Shown here: positions 55,070 to 63,674 of the stretch, in pieces
Numbering within the stretch: position 1 is the first letter of the stretch
How the letters are laid out: each line of letters opens with the position of its first letter
NCBI RefSeq assembly: GCF_020524025.1
Contig: NZ_JAIVKN010000001.1
Coordinates: 1,054,001-1,118,000 of the forward strand
Direction of reading: 5' to 3'
Length of the DNA stretch: 64,000 nucleotides
From: Halobacillus litoralis
GTDB lineage: Bacteria > Bacillota > Bacilli > Bacillales > Halobacillaceae
The notes under the pieces: generated by a model
What the model saw: only the letters and a program-made list of their open reading frames with translations
Databases searched by the model: none
What the model was told of the DNA's origin: nothing
Program-made: the position numbers and the translations under genes

Positions 55070-55531
55070 TTATTCAACCCTCCGCCGAATAAGTCTCACA
55101 GCTTCAATGAACTGATACCCATCTGACCTTTTCCCAAAAAAGGAATAAGGTAGGAGGTTGACCACAGCCAGATACAAGTTAAATAGGAAAAGGAGTTCAA
55201 CAAGGCGATTTTCATGCACCATAAAACTCATCAAAGAGAGAATAGCTGTAAACCCATTTAGTAAAGGACCACCTAAACTAATCCATATTTTTTCAGATGG
55301 TGAAAAGCAAGGGTGCCTTTCATTGATGGAATAGGCCCCCTGAAAAAACAAAGCATAAATATTTATTTCCACGCTGCCTAGTCTTCTTCGAAAAACCAGG
55401 CGGCCCCGACCAAGATGGATTATAGATAGTCGCGCTTTAAAAATCAATCCGGGGATGACATGTCCAAACTCATGAATGATTAATGAAAGAGGAGCCACTA
55501 AGAAAATCAATAAAAAAACCGTGACAAGCAC
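55070..55531 (-). CDS. Small M50-family (site-2-protease-like) metalloprotease
   Basis: 153 residues with several hydrophobic segments. The zinc motif is HEFGH (SLIIHEFGHVIPGL, near residue 20), and the C-terminal NLLPYSFFGKRSDGYQF resembles the NxxPxxxxDG motif that supplies the third ligand. Starts at a GTG with a poor ribosome site. Lies 16 bases after ppiB. Similar to short Bacillaceae S2P homologues; whether it is active on a particular substrate is unknown. Confidence 0.75.
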   Translation of the reverse strand: MLVTVFLLIFLVAPLSLIIHEFGHVIPGLIFKARLSIIHLGRGRLVFRRRLGSVEINIYALFFQGAYSINERHPCFSPSEKIWISLGGPLLNGFTAILSLMSFMVHENRLVELLFLFNLYLAVVNLLPYSFFGKRSDGYQFIEAVRLIRRRVE

Positions 55532-55547
55532 CTTTTTTTAGTCTCTC

Positions 55548-55982
55548 TTACTTGTCTTCTACTCTTACCTTCTGCATAACGTCGCCCACGCGTACGCGGT
55601 CGACAGTATCTACACCTTCAATGACTTTGCCAAACACTGTGTGGCGTCCATCCAGATGAGGCTGCGGAGAATGACAAACGAAAAACTGACTTCCTCCAGT
55701 ATCTTTTCCAGCATGCGCCATAGATAAGGAGCCGCGTTCATGTTTATGAGGATTACCTTCTGTTTCACATTTAATTGTATATCCAGGTCCGCCTGTCCCT
55801 GTACCATTCGGGCATCCTCCCTGGATAACGAAATCCGGAATGACACGGTGGAAACTCAAACCATCGTAAAATTCGTCATTTGCCAATTTTTCAAAATTAG
55901 CTACTGTGTTCGGAGCGGCCTCATCATATAGTTCGATCAGCATCTTCTCTCCGTTTTCAAATTGAATCGTTGCTTGTTTCAT
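55548..55982 (-). CDS. ppiB: Peptidyl-prolyl cis-trans isomerase, cyclophilin type
   Basis: Cytosolic cyclophilin, 144 residues (B. subtilis PpiB 143). Seen: [19 protein letters not shown] (catalytic Arg-Val and Phe), [32 protein letters not shown] and the [12 protein letters not shown] end. It follows lysA by 14 bases, with AGAGGGG before the ATG, as in B. subtilis. Confidence 0.95.
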   Translation of the reverse strand: MKQATIQFENGEKMLIELYDEAAPNTVANFEKLANDEFYDGLSFHRVIPDFVIQGGCPNGTGTGGPGYTIKCETEGNPHKHERGSLSMAHAGKDTGGSQFFVCHSPQPHLDGRHTVFGKVIEGVDTVDRVRVGDVMQKVRVEDK

Positions 55983-55996
55983 TTCTCATACCCCTC

Positions 55997-57292
55997 TCAT
56001 TTTTCGTAAGACAAATCCAGTCTGGTCATTTCTTGATAACTTTCTCTACGGACGACCAACTGATGTTTTCCGTTTTCAACGAACACCACAGCCGCTTTTT
56101 GAAAGCGGTTGTAATTGTTTGCCATAGCATAACCATACGCTCCTGTACTGAAAACTGCAAGTCTATCTCCAGAATGAACTTTTGGAAGTGCCACATCCCA
56201 TATTAGCATATCTCCAGATTCACAGCACTTTCCAGCGATTGAATATTCATTTTCTGCCGGCTCCTGCATTTTTTCGGTCAAAACGGCTTCGTACTTGGCT
56301 TGATAAAGAGCAGGGCGAATGTTATCTGTCATTCCTCCATCCACAGAAACATACGTCCGTACATCAGGAATCTCTTTAATAGAACCAACTGTGTATATAG
56401 TCGTACCCGCTTCTCCGACAATGGCTCTTCCTGGCTCAATCCATATCTCAGGCATAGGATACTCAAACTGCTCTGAGAGATTTTTCACTTCTTTTATTAA
56501 GGCATGGGCATATTGATCCAAGTTAAGCGGTTCATCAGCTTTTGTATACTGTATGCCAAATCCACCGCCTAGATTAACAACGGTGGCTTCAAAATTGAAC
56601 CTTTCACGCCATTTATTCAATGTAGTGAAAAGCTTTCTTGTGGCCATTTCAAAACCATTGGTTTCAAAAATCTGTGAACCAATGTGACAATGGAGACCAA
56701 TCATATGGATGTGCTCATCTTCATGGACTTTCAGAAAAGCTTCCTCAGCCTGGCCGCTTGTTAAATCAAAACCAAACTTTGAGTCTTCCTGACCTGTGAG
56801 GATATAGTCATGAGTATGAGCCTCAATCCCAGGAGTTACCCTTAGCAGTACGTCCATCGTCTGATTCTGTTCTTTTAAGATCTCCCGCAGGAGCTCAATC
56901 TCATAAAAATTGTCTACAACGATGCATCCAATTCCATTTTCAACAGCCATCTCCAACTCCTGGATGCTTTTATTATTTCCGTGCATATGAATCTTTTCTA
57001 CTGGAAATCCTGCTTCCAAAGCTGTATGTAATTCCCCTTCAGAAACAACGTCAAGACTAAGGCCCTCCTGGCGTGCAACCTGCAGCATAGCTACTGAAGA
57101 GAATGCTTTACTGGCATAGGCTACTTGAGCTGGAACATTGTTTTCTGCAAAAGTGCGTACAAAGGCTCTTGCGTTTGTACGAATTTTCTCTACATCATAT
57201 ACATACAAAGGTGTCCCATATTGATCAGCAAGCTCATTTGCAGAGACCCCGCCAATCATAAGCTGACCTTTTTCATTCACCTCATAGTTCAT
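55997..57292 (-). CDS. lysA: Diaminopimelate decarboxylase
   Basis: Last step of lysine synthesis; PLP fold-III enzyme. 431 residues. Seen: PLP lysine K62 (YASKAFSS), HMHGNNKS, IGLHCHIGSQI, NLGGGFGIQY, IEPGRAIVG (diphosphate-binding), CCESGDM and the C-terminal GAYGYAM. Its place before ppiB and after spoVAF matches B. subtilis. The upstream region shows no lysine riboswitch to me. Confidence 0.96.
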   Translation of the reverse strand: MNYEVNEKGQLMIGGVSANELADQYGTPLYVYDVEKIRTNARAFVRTFAENNVPAQVAYASKAFSSVAMLQVARQEGLSLDVVSEGELHTALEAGFPVEKIHMHGNNKSIQELEMAVENGIGCIVVDNFYEIELLREILKEQNQTMDVLLRVTPGIEAHTHDYILTGQEDSKFGFDLTSGQAEEAFLKVHEDEHIHMIGLHCHIGSQIFETNGFEMATRKLFTTLNKWRERFNFEATVVNLGGGFGIQYTKADEPLNLDQYAHALIKEVKNLSEQFEYPMPEIWIEPGRAIVGEAGTTIYTVGSIKEIPDVRTYVSVDGGMTDNIRPALYQAKYEAVLTEKMQEPAENEYSIAGKCCESGDMLIWDVALPKVHSGDRLAVFSTGAYGYAMANNYNRFQKAAVVFVENGKHQLVVRRESYQEMTRLDLSYEK

Positions 57293-57469
57293 CGTAACCC
57301 GCCTTTTCTTAGGTATCGTTGGTTAGTAATTAATAGATAGTTCTGGTATATGCATAGTCTGGAAGAGAAATTGGTCGAGCCTTTTGAACTATATTGTAAT
57401 TTTATGCGTCAAAAGACTCTGTATAGGCTTCCTTTGAATTACAAGTCCAAATACTAGGCAGAACCATTG

Positions 57470-57502
57470 AAAAAATGCCCTTTGTTGTTCAAAGGACATT
57501 TA
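57470..57502 (-). terminator. Terminator of the spoVA operon
   Basis: Stem AAATGTCCTTTG / CAAAGGGCATTT (one wobble) with six T residues on the minus strand, 45 bases after the spoVAF stop. Confidence 0.87.
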
Positions 57503-57547
57503 TAATTTATTTTAATTTATCACATCGATAAAGGAGGAGCAATAGAA

Positions 57548-59014
57548 TTACTCCTGACGTGTATTATTTTGTGGATGTAAAAAGCTGGGTCTCACTCTTA
57601 AAGACGGCATACTTAATCGGAAGATAATTTGAACGGCCGCCTTGGCATTAAACGGTAAAAACGGCCACAAGTATGGCGTGTTCAACGATTTTGTATTAGC
57701 GAGTAAAAGAACATAAGCTAAGAAACCAAGCATTAAACCCTTAATCCCCAAAAACGCAACGAGAATAACAAACACTACACGTGTCATCTTATTCGCAACA
57801 GAAAGTTCATAACTCGGCGTTGAATAGGAGCCAATAGCAGCCACGGCTACGTATAAAATCACTTCCGGAACAAACATGCCGACATCGATAGCAATCTGCC
57901 CGATTAAGACAGCAGCAATTAACCCCATAGCGGTTGATAAAGGTGTGGGTGTATGAATAGCCGCTATCCTCAGCATTTCCAACCCTAAATCAGCAAGTAA
58001 AATCTGAATAATAATTGGAATAGTACTTTCTTCGTTCGGTCCAATAAATGCCAGCGCATCCGGCAGTAAATCCGGCTGCATGACGAATAGCATCCATATG
58101 GGCAGAACAAAAATAGACGACCAAATACCAAAATACCTTACCCAGCGTACAAACGTTCCAACCGGCGGCGATTGTCGAAATTCTTCCGCATGCTGTACAT
58201 GATGAAAATAGGTCGTTGGAGTGATGATCATACTAGGCGAAGTATCGACCATCACAATAACATGTCCTTCAAATAAGTGAGAGGCTGCAACATCCGGCCG
58301 CTCCGTGTACCTTACAAGCGGGAATGGGTTTCTTCCTTGATGGACAAGAAATTCTTCTACAGATTTATCTGCCATAGATAACCCATCGATATTAATTTTT
58401 GTTAATTCTTCCTTAATGAGTTTAATTAATCCAGGATCTGCCACGTCCTGAATATAGGATATACAAATATCCGTCTTCGAACGTTCCCCCACCTGTAAGA
58501 TTTCATGTCTTAACCGTTCATCTCTAATACGCCTGCGTGTTAATGCTGTATTTTCAATAATGTTCTCTGTGTATCCATCACGAGATCCTCGAATGACCTT
58601 TTCAGTGTCTGGTTCTTCTGGTGTTCGTCCTGGATAGGTACGAACATCGACAATAAAGGCTTCAGATTCCCCTTCAACAAAGATGACTATCAAGCCGGAT
58701 AATAGCTGAGTAATACATTTATCGATACTGCTTACCGTTTCTACCTGCTGGTGTGGAATGTCATCCTTAATTCTTTTAAAGACAGAGGGTTCTTCTGAGG
58801 AACCTTCATTTATTTCAAACAGTTGACGCAGCACTTCCACAACAATGGGCGTTTCCACCAAGCCGGTTACATAATACACATTAACCTCATGATCGAGGAT
58901 GTTAAGTGATCGATATCCTATATCAAAGGATTGATCAACACCTACCCGGTCGTTCATTATTTTCCGGTTTTGTTCCAACTTCATCACTATCGGTGTTTCT
59001 TTATTTTGAGGCAT
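57548..59014 (-). CDS. spoVAF: Spore germination protein SpoVAF
   Basis: 488 residues, GerA-A subunit family. A soluble N-terminal half ends near residue 230, followed by four to five membrane helices (FVRWVRYFGIWSSIFVLPIWMLF, FVILVAFLGIKGLMLGFLAYV). Seen: GHVIVMVDTSPSMIITP. GGAGTG precedes the ATG, 23 bases after spoVAEb. The protein joins the germinosome complex in B. subtilis and is the last gene of the operon. Confidence 0.94.
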   Translation of the reverse strand: MPQNKETPIVMKLEQNRKIMNDRVGVDQSFDIGYRSLNILDHEVNVYYVTGLVETPIVVEVLRQLFEINEGSSEEPSVFKRIKDDIPHQQVETVSSIDKCITQLLSGLIVIFVEGESEAFIVDVRTYPGRTPEEPDTEKVIRGSRDGYTENIIENTALTRRRIRDERLRHEILQVGERSKTDICISYIQDVADPGLIKLIKEELTKINIDGLSMADKSVEEFLVHQGRNPFPLVRYTERPDVAASHLFEGHVIVMVDTSPSMIITPTTYFHHVQHAEEFRQSPPVGTFVRWVRYFGIWSSIFVLPIWMLFVMQPDLLPDALAFIGPNEESTIPIIIQILLADLGLEMLRIAAIHTPTPLSTAMGLIAAVLIGQIAIDVGMFVPEVILYVAVAAIGSYSTPSYELSVANKMTRVVFVILVAFLGIKGLMLGFLAYVLLLANTKSLNTPYLWPFLPFNAKAAVQIIFRLSMPSLRVRPSFLHPQNNTRQE

Positions 59015-59037
59015 CCCTTACACTCCTTGGTTCCACA

Positions 59038-59388
59038 TTAACCTTTCGGTTTAAAAATAATCGCAACAATAAAACCGAATAAAATAGCTGAAGCAATACC
59101 TGCTGAAGTAAGTTCAAAAATTCCAATTGCGATTCCAATAATCCCATGGTCTTCTGACTGTTCCATCGCTCCATGCAGCAGAGAATGGCCAAAACTAGTA
59201 ATTGGAACAGTAGCGCCCGCACCAGCAAAGTCAATCAGATTATCGTATAGATCAAAAGCATCCAAAACGGCTCCGGCAACAACAAACGAGGACATTACAT
59301 GAGCGGGTGTTAATTTAAATACATCCAGTAAAATCTGACCAATCACACAAATGCCCCCACCGACAATAAAGGCCCAGAGGAAAGTCAT
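59038..59388 (-). CDS. spoVAEb: SpoVA channel protein SpoVAEb
   Basis: 116 residues, the exact B. subtilis length; three to four membrane helices with the [14 protein letters not shown]-type segment ([16 protein letters not shown]). Part of the channel for dipicolinic acid. It starts at an ATG overlapping the spoVAD stop (ATGA). The soluble SpoVAEa gene that usually follows is missing here. Confidence 0.93.
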   Translation of the reverse strand: MTFLWAFIVGGGICVIGQILLDVFKLTPAHVMSSFVVAGAVLDAFDLYDNLIDFAGAGATVPITSFGHSLLHGAMEQSEDHGIIGIAIGIFELTSAGIASAILFGFIVAIIFKPKG

Positions 59389-60401
59389 GAAACCGCCTCC
59401 CCCTTCATAAGGACGACAGCATGAGCGATTCCGGGAATGGATTCTTTTTGTTGAATCATCATTGGACTCATTAGTGCACCCGTAGCAACGACTAAGATCT
59501 TTTTATATTTTCCAGCTTCTAAGTCCTGGACAAGCTTTCCATATGTGACAACCGCTGAGCATGCACATCCGCTTCCACCTGCAAATACAGGCTGGTCACT
59601 GTGGTAAACAAGCATCCCGCAGTCCTTGTGAACTTCAGAAATGTCTAATCCATCCTGCTTCATCATGTCACGAAGAATCGGAGTCCCCACAGATGACAAA
59701 TCACCAGTAGCAATAACATCGTAATCACTTGGTACCCTCCCCATATCCTCAAGGTGGGTTTTAATCGTATCCCAGGCGGCAGGCGCCATCGCTGAACCCA
59801 TATCAAAGGGATTTTTGATGCTGTAATCCATCACTCTTCCAATCGTAGCCGCTTCAACCTGAATGGGAGATGGGGTTTTGGATAATAAAGCTGCTCCACT
59901 TCCTGTAACGGTGTATGTTGCTGTTTTAGGTTTCTGCCCTCCGTATTCCGTCGGATAACGAAACTGTCTTTCTGCTGTACAGTTATGGGAACTCACAGCA
60001 ACCAAAGCCTGCTTGGAATAACCTGACTCCACAAGAGCCGCACCTGTCGCGAGTGTTTCCATACTGGTTGAACAAGCCCCGAACATTCCCAAAACAGGGA
60101 TGCCAAGCTCACGAGCCAGATAATTTCCTGTGACGTTTTGATTTAGAAGGTCACCTGCCAAAAATAAGTCAACAGCAGACTGATCCACTCCCGCTTTCTG
60201 CAGGCAGGTATGGACTGCATCGTACATAAGCTTCCTTTCTGCGAGCTCCCAGTTTGCTTCTCCACAGTGAAGGTTTTCATGTACGATGTCGTAGGTATCT
60301 TTTAAGGGTCCCTCACCTTCCATAGGGCCTACTACTGTGCCGGTGGATTGTAAATAGACAGGGGATGTAAACGTCCATGTTTGCTTTCCAGTTTTAGCCA
60401 T
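59385..60401 (-). CDS. spoVAD: Dipicolinic-acid-binding protein SpoVAD
   Basis: 338 residues from the ATG at 60401, behind AGGAGGA (the B. subtilis length). Thiolase-like fold with [42 protein letters not shown] and [10 protein letters not shown] segments; the catalytic cysteine position of thiolases is GACST. It binds DPA and moves it into the forespore with the other SpoVA proteins. Confidence 0.95.
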   Translation of the reverse strand: MAKTGKQTWTFTSPVYLQSTGTVVGPMEGEGPLKDTYDIVHENLHCGEANWELAERKLMYDAVHTCLQKAGVDQSAVDLFLAGDLLNQNVTGNYLARELGIPVLGMFGACSTSMETLATGAALVESGYSKQALVAVSSHNCTAERQFRYPTEYGGQKPKTATYTVTGSGAALLSKTPSPIQVEAATIGRVMDYSIKNPFDMGSAMAPAAWDTIKTHLEDMGRVPSDYDVIATGDLSSVGTPILRDMMKQDGLDISEVHKDCGMLVYHSDQPVFAGGSGCACSAVVTYGKLVQDLEAGKYKKILVVATGALMSPMMIQQKESIPGIAHAVVLMKGEAVS

Positions 60402-60412
60402 ATAGATTCCTC

Positions 60413-60871
60413 CTAAAAAATGAGCGACCAAATATAACGAATGATGCCGAGTACATAAGCAGCCACTACTCCAAAAACAATAACTGAGCCGGCAAGCTTA
60501 AATAAGTTTGTTGCTACTCCAAGGACAATTCCTTCAGACTTATGCTCGAGCGCAGCAGAAGTGATAGAATTTGCAAAGCCTGTCACTGGAACAGCTGATC
60601 CTGCACCTGCAAATTGTCCAAGTTTATCGTAAACTCCGAATCCTGTAGCCAGAGCAGAAAGAAGGATAAGCGTGGCAACGGTCGGATTGATGGCATTTTT
60701 TTCACTGTAATCGAACCAATGGATATACATTTGAGTTAACAGCTCTCCAAATACACAAATCAGCCCCCCGACAACGAAGGCTTTGAGACAGTTAATAACA
60801 TATGGAGTCTTAGGCTGATAGGATTTGACAGCTTTATCAAAGTTATGTTCATTCAAAGGTTGTTTTCCCAC
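60413..60871 (-). CDS. spoVAC: SpoVA channel protein SpoVAC
   Basis: 152 residues with a soluble N-terminus and about four helices (CLKAFVVGGLICVFGELL, GFANSITSAALEHKSEG, GSVIVFGVVAAYVLG). In B. subtilis it behaves as a mechanosensitive channel for DPA release. It starts at a GTG, eight bases after GGAGGAA, and follows spoVAB by about 28 bases. Confidence 0.95.
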   Translation of the reverse strand: MGKQPLNEHNFDKAVKSYQPKTPYVINCLKAFVVGGLICVFGELLTQMYIHWFDYSEKNAINPTVATLILLSALATGFGVYDKLGQFAGAGSAVPVTGFANSITSAALEHKSEGIVLGVATNLFKLAGSVIVFGVVAAYVLGIIRYIWSLIF

Positions 60872-60899
60872 AAAGTTTCCTCCTCGATTAGGACTTTAA

Positions 60900-61310
60900 C
60901 TAACGTACAAAGATAATCCACTGAAATAATGACCCGGCAATTTTACCCAATACCAGCGCCATAAGAAGGGTAAACAAATGACCCTCCACTCCGATTCTCT
61001 TAAATAGTAAAGGAAAGACATTTAATACCTCAGTCAGTGCAGCAGCAAGCATACCGATAAATATGCCGTGAAACAGTCCCCATATCATCAGCCCAGGAAG
61101 GGTCATTTGTATGGGTCCGTCCCCGAAGGATAAGTAAATGCCAAATAATACTCCAAGGATGACCGCCATTTCATAGTAACGAAGCATATGTTCGGAATGA
61201 CTAAGCTGCATCAATCGGGGAACAATGCCAAGGACGGTTAGAAAGGCTACAAATCCCGTACCAACCGCAATCCCTGAAGCGAGACCGATCAGGGCTTCAA
61301 TTATCCACAT
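60900..61310 (-). CDS. spoVAB: SpoVA channel protein SpoVAB
   Basis: 136 residues, four helices (IGLASGIAVGTGFVAFLTVLGI, AVILGVLFGIYLSFG, IFIGMLAAALTEVLNVFPLLF). Essential for the spoVA channel in sporulation. GGAGAAACAGG precedes the ATG, which lies 14 bases inside spoVAA. Confidence 0.94.
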   Translation of the reverse strand: MWIIEALIGLASGIAVGTGFVAFLTVLGIVPRLMQLSHSEHMLRYYEMAVILGVLFGIYLSFGDGPIQMTLPGLMIWGLFHGIFIGMLAAALTEVLNVFPLLFKRIGVEGHLFTLLMALVLGKIAGSLFQWIIFVR

Positions 61311-61914
61311 CCTGTTTCTCCACCTTATTTTCTTTTATGGCCACATAATGATCCAGGTCTTCCTGATAATTGAAAATCTCCACTTCCATTGGACTGGGCT
61401 CTTCATTGAATCGCTTTTGAAACCAATGATTAAAAAATAAGATCATTCCAATTCCCAAACCAACAGAATAGGGTACTTGGATCCATAGTGGATGCTCTGT
61501 TTCTTTCCCTGTCAGCATAAAGTGGAGTTTTTGCTGCACAGACTGCATGCTGACATCATAGTGAAAGTTCATGATCGCCATGGCGGCACCAATAAATAAT
61601 AAGATCCAGATTGCACTAATGAGGAGTGGAGAAGGATTTTTTTTTCGATTCTCCACATGCACTACGCATTGATTCGGTCCAATCAATTCAATTTCAAGTT
61701 CAGGAAACTTGTGTAGGATTTGCTCAATAATCATATAAGAATCAATAACCACGATATTCCGGTCTTCTTTCTTAACATGATGGAGGACCATCTCTTTTAA
61801 AGAAGATACATGTTGTTTCGACCCAGTAACCATTCCGATATCCTTTAGACGAATCTCGGCTAGAGGTTCTACATAAATCGACTGCTTTATGCGAATGTAG
61901 ACAGGAGCAACCAT
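61297..61914 (-). CDS. spoVAA: SpoVA protein SpoVAA
   Basis: 205 residues from the ATG at 61914 (GGGGAGG seven bases upstream; B. subtilis 206). A soluble N-terminus (VYIRIKQSIYVEPLAEIRLKDIG) and two helices near the C-terminus (about 118-135 and 160-180). First gene of the six-gene spoVA operon, transcribed from the sigma-G/F-like promoter upstream. Confidence 0.93.
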   Translation of the reverse strand: MVAPVYIRIKQSIYVEPLAEIRLKDIGMVTGSKQHVSSLKEMVLHHVKKEDRNIVVIDSYMIIEQILHKFPELEIELIGPNQCVVHVENRKKNPSPLLISAIWILLFIGAAMAIMNFHYDVSMQSVQQKLHFMLTGKETEHPLWIQVPYSVGLGIGMILFFNHWFQKRFNEEPSPMEVEIFNYQEDLDHYVAIKENKVEKQDVDN

Positions 61915-61947
61915 ATTTTTGCCTCCCCTGCTTGATTTTCTTAGGGT

Positions 61948-61977
61948 TATTATGTGTGTGTTCCAGGAAAACATACA
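61948..61977 (-). promoter_or_regulatory. Likely sigma-G (or F) promoter of spoVA
   Basis: On the minus strand TGTATG (-35) and CATAATA (-10) are 17 bases apart, 35 bases before the spoVAA start and after the sigF terminator. The pattern fits forespore sigma factors (TGNATA, CATNNTA). spoVA is a known sigma-G operon. Read by eye. Confidence 0.6.
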
Positions 61978-62002
61978 GAACAGAAAAGTTCCTCTTTTCC
62001 AT

Positions 62003-62036
62003 ACAAAAAAGCTGTACCTAAAAAGGTACAGCTTTC
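62003..62036 (-). terminator. Terminator of the spoIIA operon
   Basis: Twelve-base-pair stem AAAGCTGTACCT / AGGTACAGCTTT followed by six T residues on the minus strand, overlapping the sigF stop. Confidence 0.9.
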
Positions 62037-62781
62037 AGCTTGTATCATTCATCGTTTCTTTCATGTCTGCTAATATTTTTTTCTCCAGCCTTGATACCTG
62101 CACTTGAGATATGCCTAATCGTTCAGCGACTTCCGTTTGTGTCTGATCTTTGTAGTAGCGGAGATAAATAATCAGTCGCTCCCGTTTATCAAGCCGGCTC
62201 ATGACATCCTGTAGAGTTAAATGATCAAACCAATTATTCTCTTCTTCTGCGATTTGATCCACCAGCGTAATCGGATCTCCTTCGTTTTCATAAACCGTTT
62301 CATAAATGGACTGAGGCGCTCGTCCAACTTCCTCCGCCTGGACGATTTCTTCTTTTGATAGTCCCAGCGCATCCGCCAGTTCATTTACCGTTGGGGAACG
62401 GCCGTGTTCTTTAAGAAGTTCCTCTTTTTTAGCCCGGACTTTATGGTTCAATTCTTTAAGACTGCGGCTTACTTTTACACTTCCATCATCTCGAATAAAC
62501 CGCTGGATTTCACCAATGATCATAGGAACGGCATATGTGGAGAAACGCACATCATAACTTAGGTCAAATTTATCGATGGACTTTAATAAGCCTATGCAGC
62601 CGATTTGATAAAGGTCGTCCTGGTCATACCCGCGCCTTAAGTATCGTTGGACGACCGACCACACAAGGCGTGTGTTTTTTTCCACTAGTAAATCTCTCGC
62701 CTTATGATCGCCCGCCTGACTCTTTTTAATTAAGTCTTTGACATCTTTGTCGGACAGACGTTCTTTCGTCGTATCACTCAT
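62035..62781 (-). CDS. sigF: Forespore sigma factor SigF
   Basis: First forespore-specific sigma factor. 248 residues. Region 2 (ARDLLVEKNTRLVWSVVQRYLRRGYDQDDLYQIGCIGLLKSIDKFDLSYDVRFSTYAVPMI), region 3 (RSLKELNHKVRAKKEEL) and region 4 (LSRLDKRERLIIYLRYYKDQTQTEVAERLGISQVQVSRLEKKIL-like) are complete. It follows spoIIAB by ten bases and is held inactive by it. Confidence 0.96.
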   Translation of the reverse strand: MSDTTKERLSDKDVKDLIKKSQAGDHKARDLLVEKNTRLVWSVVQRYLRRGYDQDDLYQIGCIGLLKSIDKFDLSYDVRFSTYAVPMIIGEIQRFIRDDGSVKVSRSLKELNHKVRAKKEELLKEHGRSPTVNELADALGLSKEEIVQAEEVGRAPQSIYETVYENEGDPITLVDQIAEEENNWFDHLTLQDVMSRLDKRERLIIYLRYYKDQTQTEVAERLGISQVQVSRLEKKILADMKETMNDTS

Positions 62782-62791
62782 AAGCGCGACC

Positions 62792-63232
62792 TCAATTACA
62801 CAGAGCGCGGGCTGACGTTAGTTGCTTCGTCATACGGATCGTAGTTCCGATCCCGGGCTCTGAAGTAATATCCACTTGGTCCATGAAATTTTCCATAATG
62901 GTAAAGCCCATTCCTGACCGCTCCCATTCTGGTTTGGAAGTGTAGAGCGGTTCCTTTGCCAGGTCAATATTATCGATCCCCTGTCCGCGATCTTGAATGA
63001 TAAGCTCAATTTCTTCTCCGTCAATGGCACAGGTGAGCGTGACCTTTTCATCCGTCTTATCTTCGTACCCATGTATAATCGCATTGGTAACAGCTTCAGA
63101 TACGACCGTTTTAATGTCTGTCAATTCTTCCATTGTCGGATTCAACTGGCTGATAAAAGCAGCTACAGATACCCTGGCCAATGATTCATTTTCACTAATG
63201 CTTGTGAATTCTAAAGTCATTTCATTTCGCAT
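62792..63232 (-). CDS. spoIIAB: Anti-sigma F factor / protein kinase SpoIIAB
   Basis: GHKL-fold kinase, 146 residues. Seen: the ATP-binding N box ([12 protein letters not shown]), G1 box ([13 protein letters not shown]) and G2 region ([15 protein letters not shown]). It binds SigF when holding ATP and phosphorylates SpoIIAA. The ATG overlaps the spoIIAA end by about 15 bases, with GGGGGTGG as ribosome site. Confidence 0.96.
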   Translation of the reverse strand: MRNEMTLEFTSISENESLARVSVAAFISQLNPTMEELTDIKTVVSEAVTNAIIHGYEDKTDEKVTLTCAIDGEEIELIIQDRGQGIDNIDLAKEPLYTSKPEWERSGMGFTIMENFMDQVDITSEPGIGTTIRMTKQLTSARALCN

Positions 63233-63582
63233 GATGCCACCCCCAACATCTCTAGAGCAGAAGACTCATTGTCCATAAGCTTCATGATTTTGAACATCCC
63301 TGACATATCAAATAATCGACGGACTTCCGGGGAAATAGAGCAGATAACCATCTCATTCCCTTTGGCCTGAACTTCTTTATAACGACCAAGCATCACACCA
63401 AGGCCTGAACTATCCATAAAGGAAAGCTTTTCTAAATTAACTATGACATGATCGACCGCTGGTTTTTGCAGTTGTTCCTGCCAGGCTTCTCTCAGTTGAT
63501 TCGCTTCATGATGGTCTAGTTCTCCATTTAGACGAACAAGCAGGACATTTTCTCTAACAACAAAATTAACTTGAAGACTCAA
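63217..63582 (-). CDS. spoIIAA: Anti-anti-sigma F factor SpoIIAA
   Basis: STAS-domain protein of 121 residues. The phosphorylated serine is S58 in [15 protein letters not shown], matching B. subtilis Ser58. It frees SigF from SpoIIAB when unphosphorylated. The start is a TTG with GGAGGTAA upstream. It follows the dacF stop by about 90 bases. Confidence 0.95.
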   Translation of the reverse strand: MSLQVNFVVRENVLLVRLNGELDHHEANQLREAWQEQLQKPAVDHVIVNLEKLSFMDSSGLGVMLGRYKEVQAKGNEMVICSISPEVRRLFDMSGMFKIMKLMDNESSALEMLGVASCEMK

Positions 63583-63674
63583 GTGAATTACCTCCTCTGA
63601 CTAATAGAGTCACTATGTCTTTTCGTACTTTTTGTTGTCATTTCCTGCTTACAAACAATACTAGTTAGAATATG

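Noticed and set aside
57293-57470. Lysine riboswitch upstream of lysA
   Set aside because: No conserved L-box blocks found by eye.
59001-59234. Frame that could be a short spoVAEa
   Set aside because: It overlaps the end of spoVAEb out of frame, is Leu/Arg-rich and has none of the SpoVAEa features.
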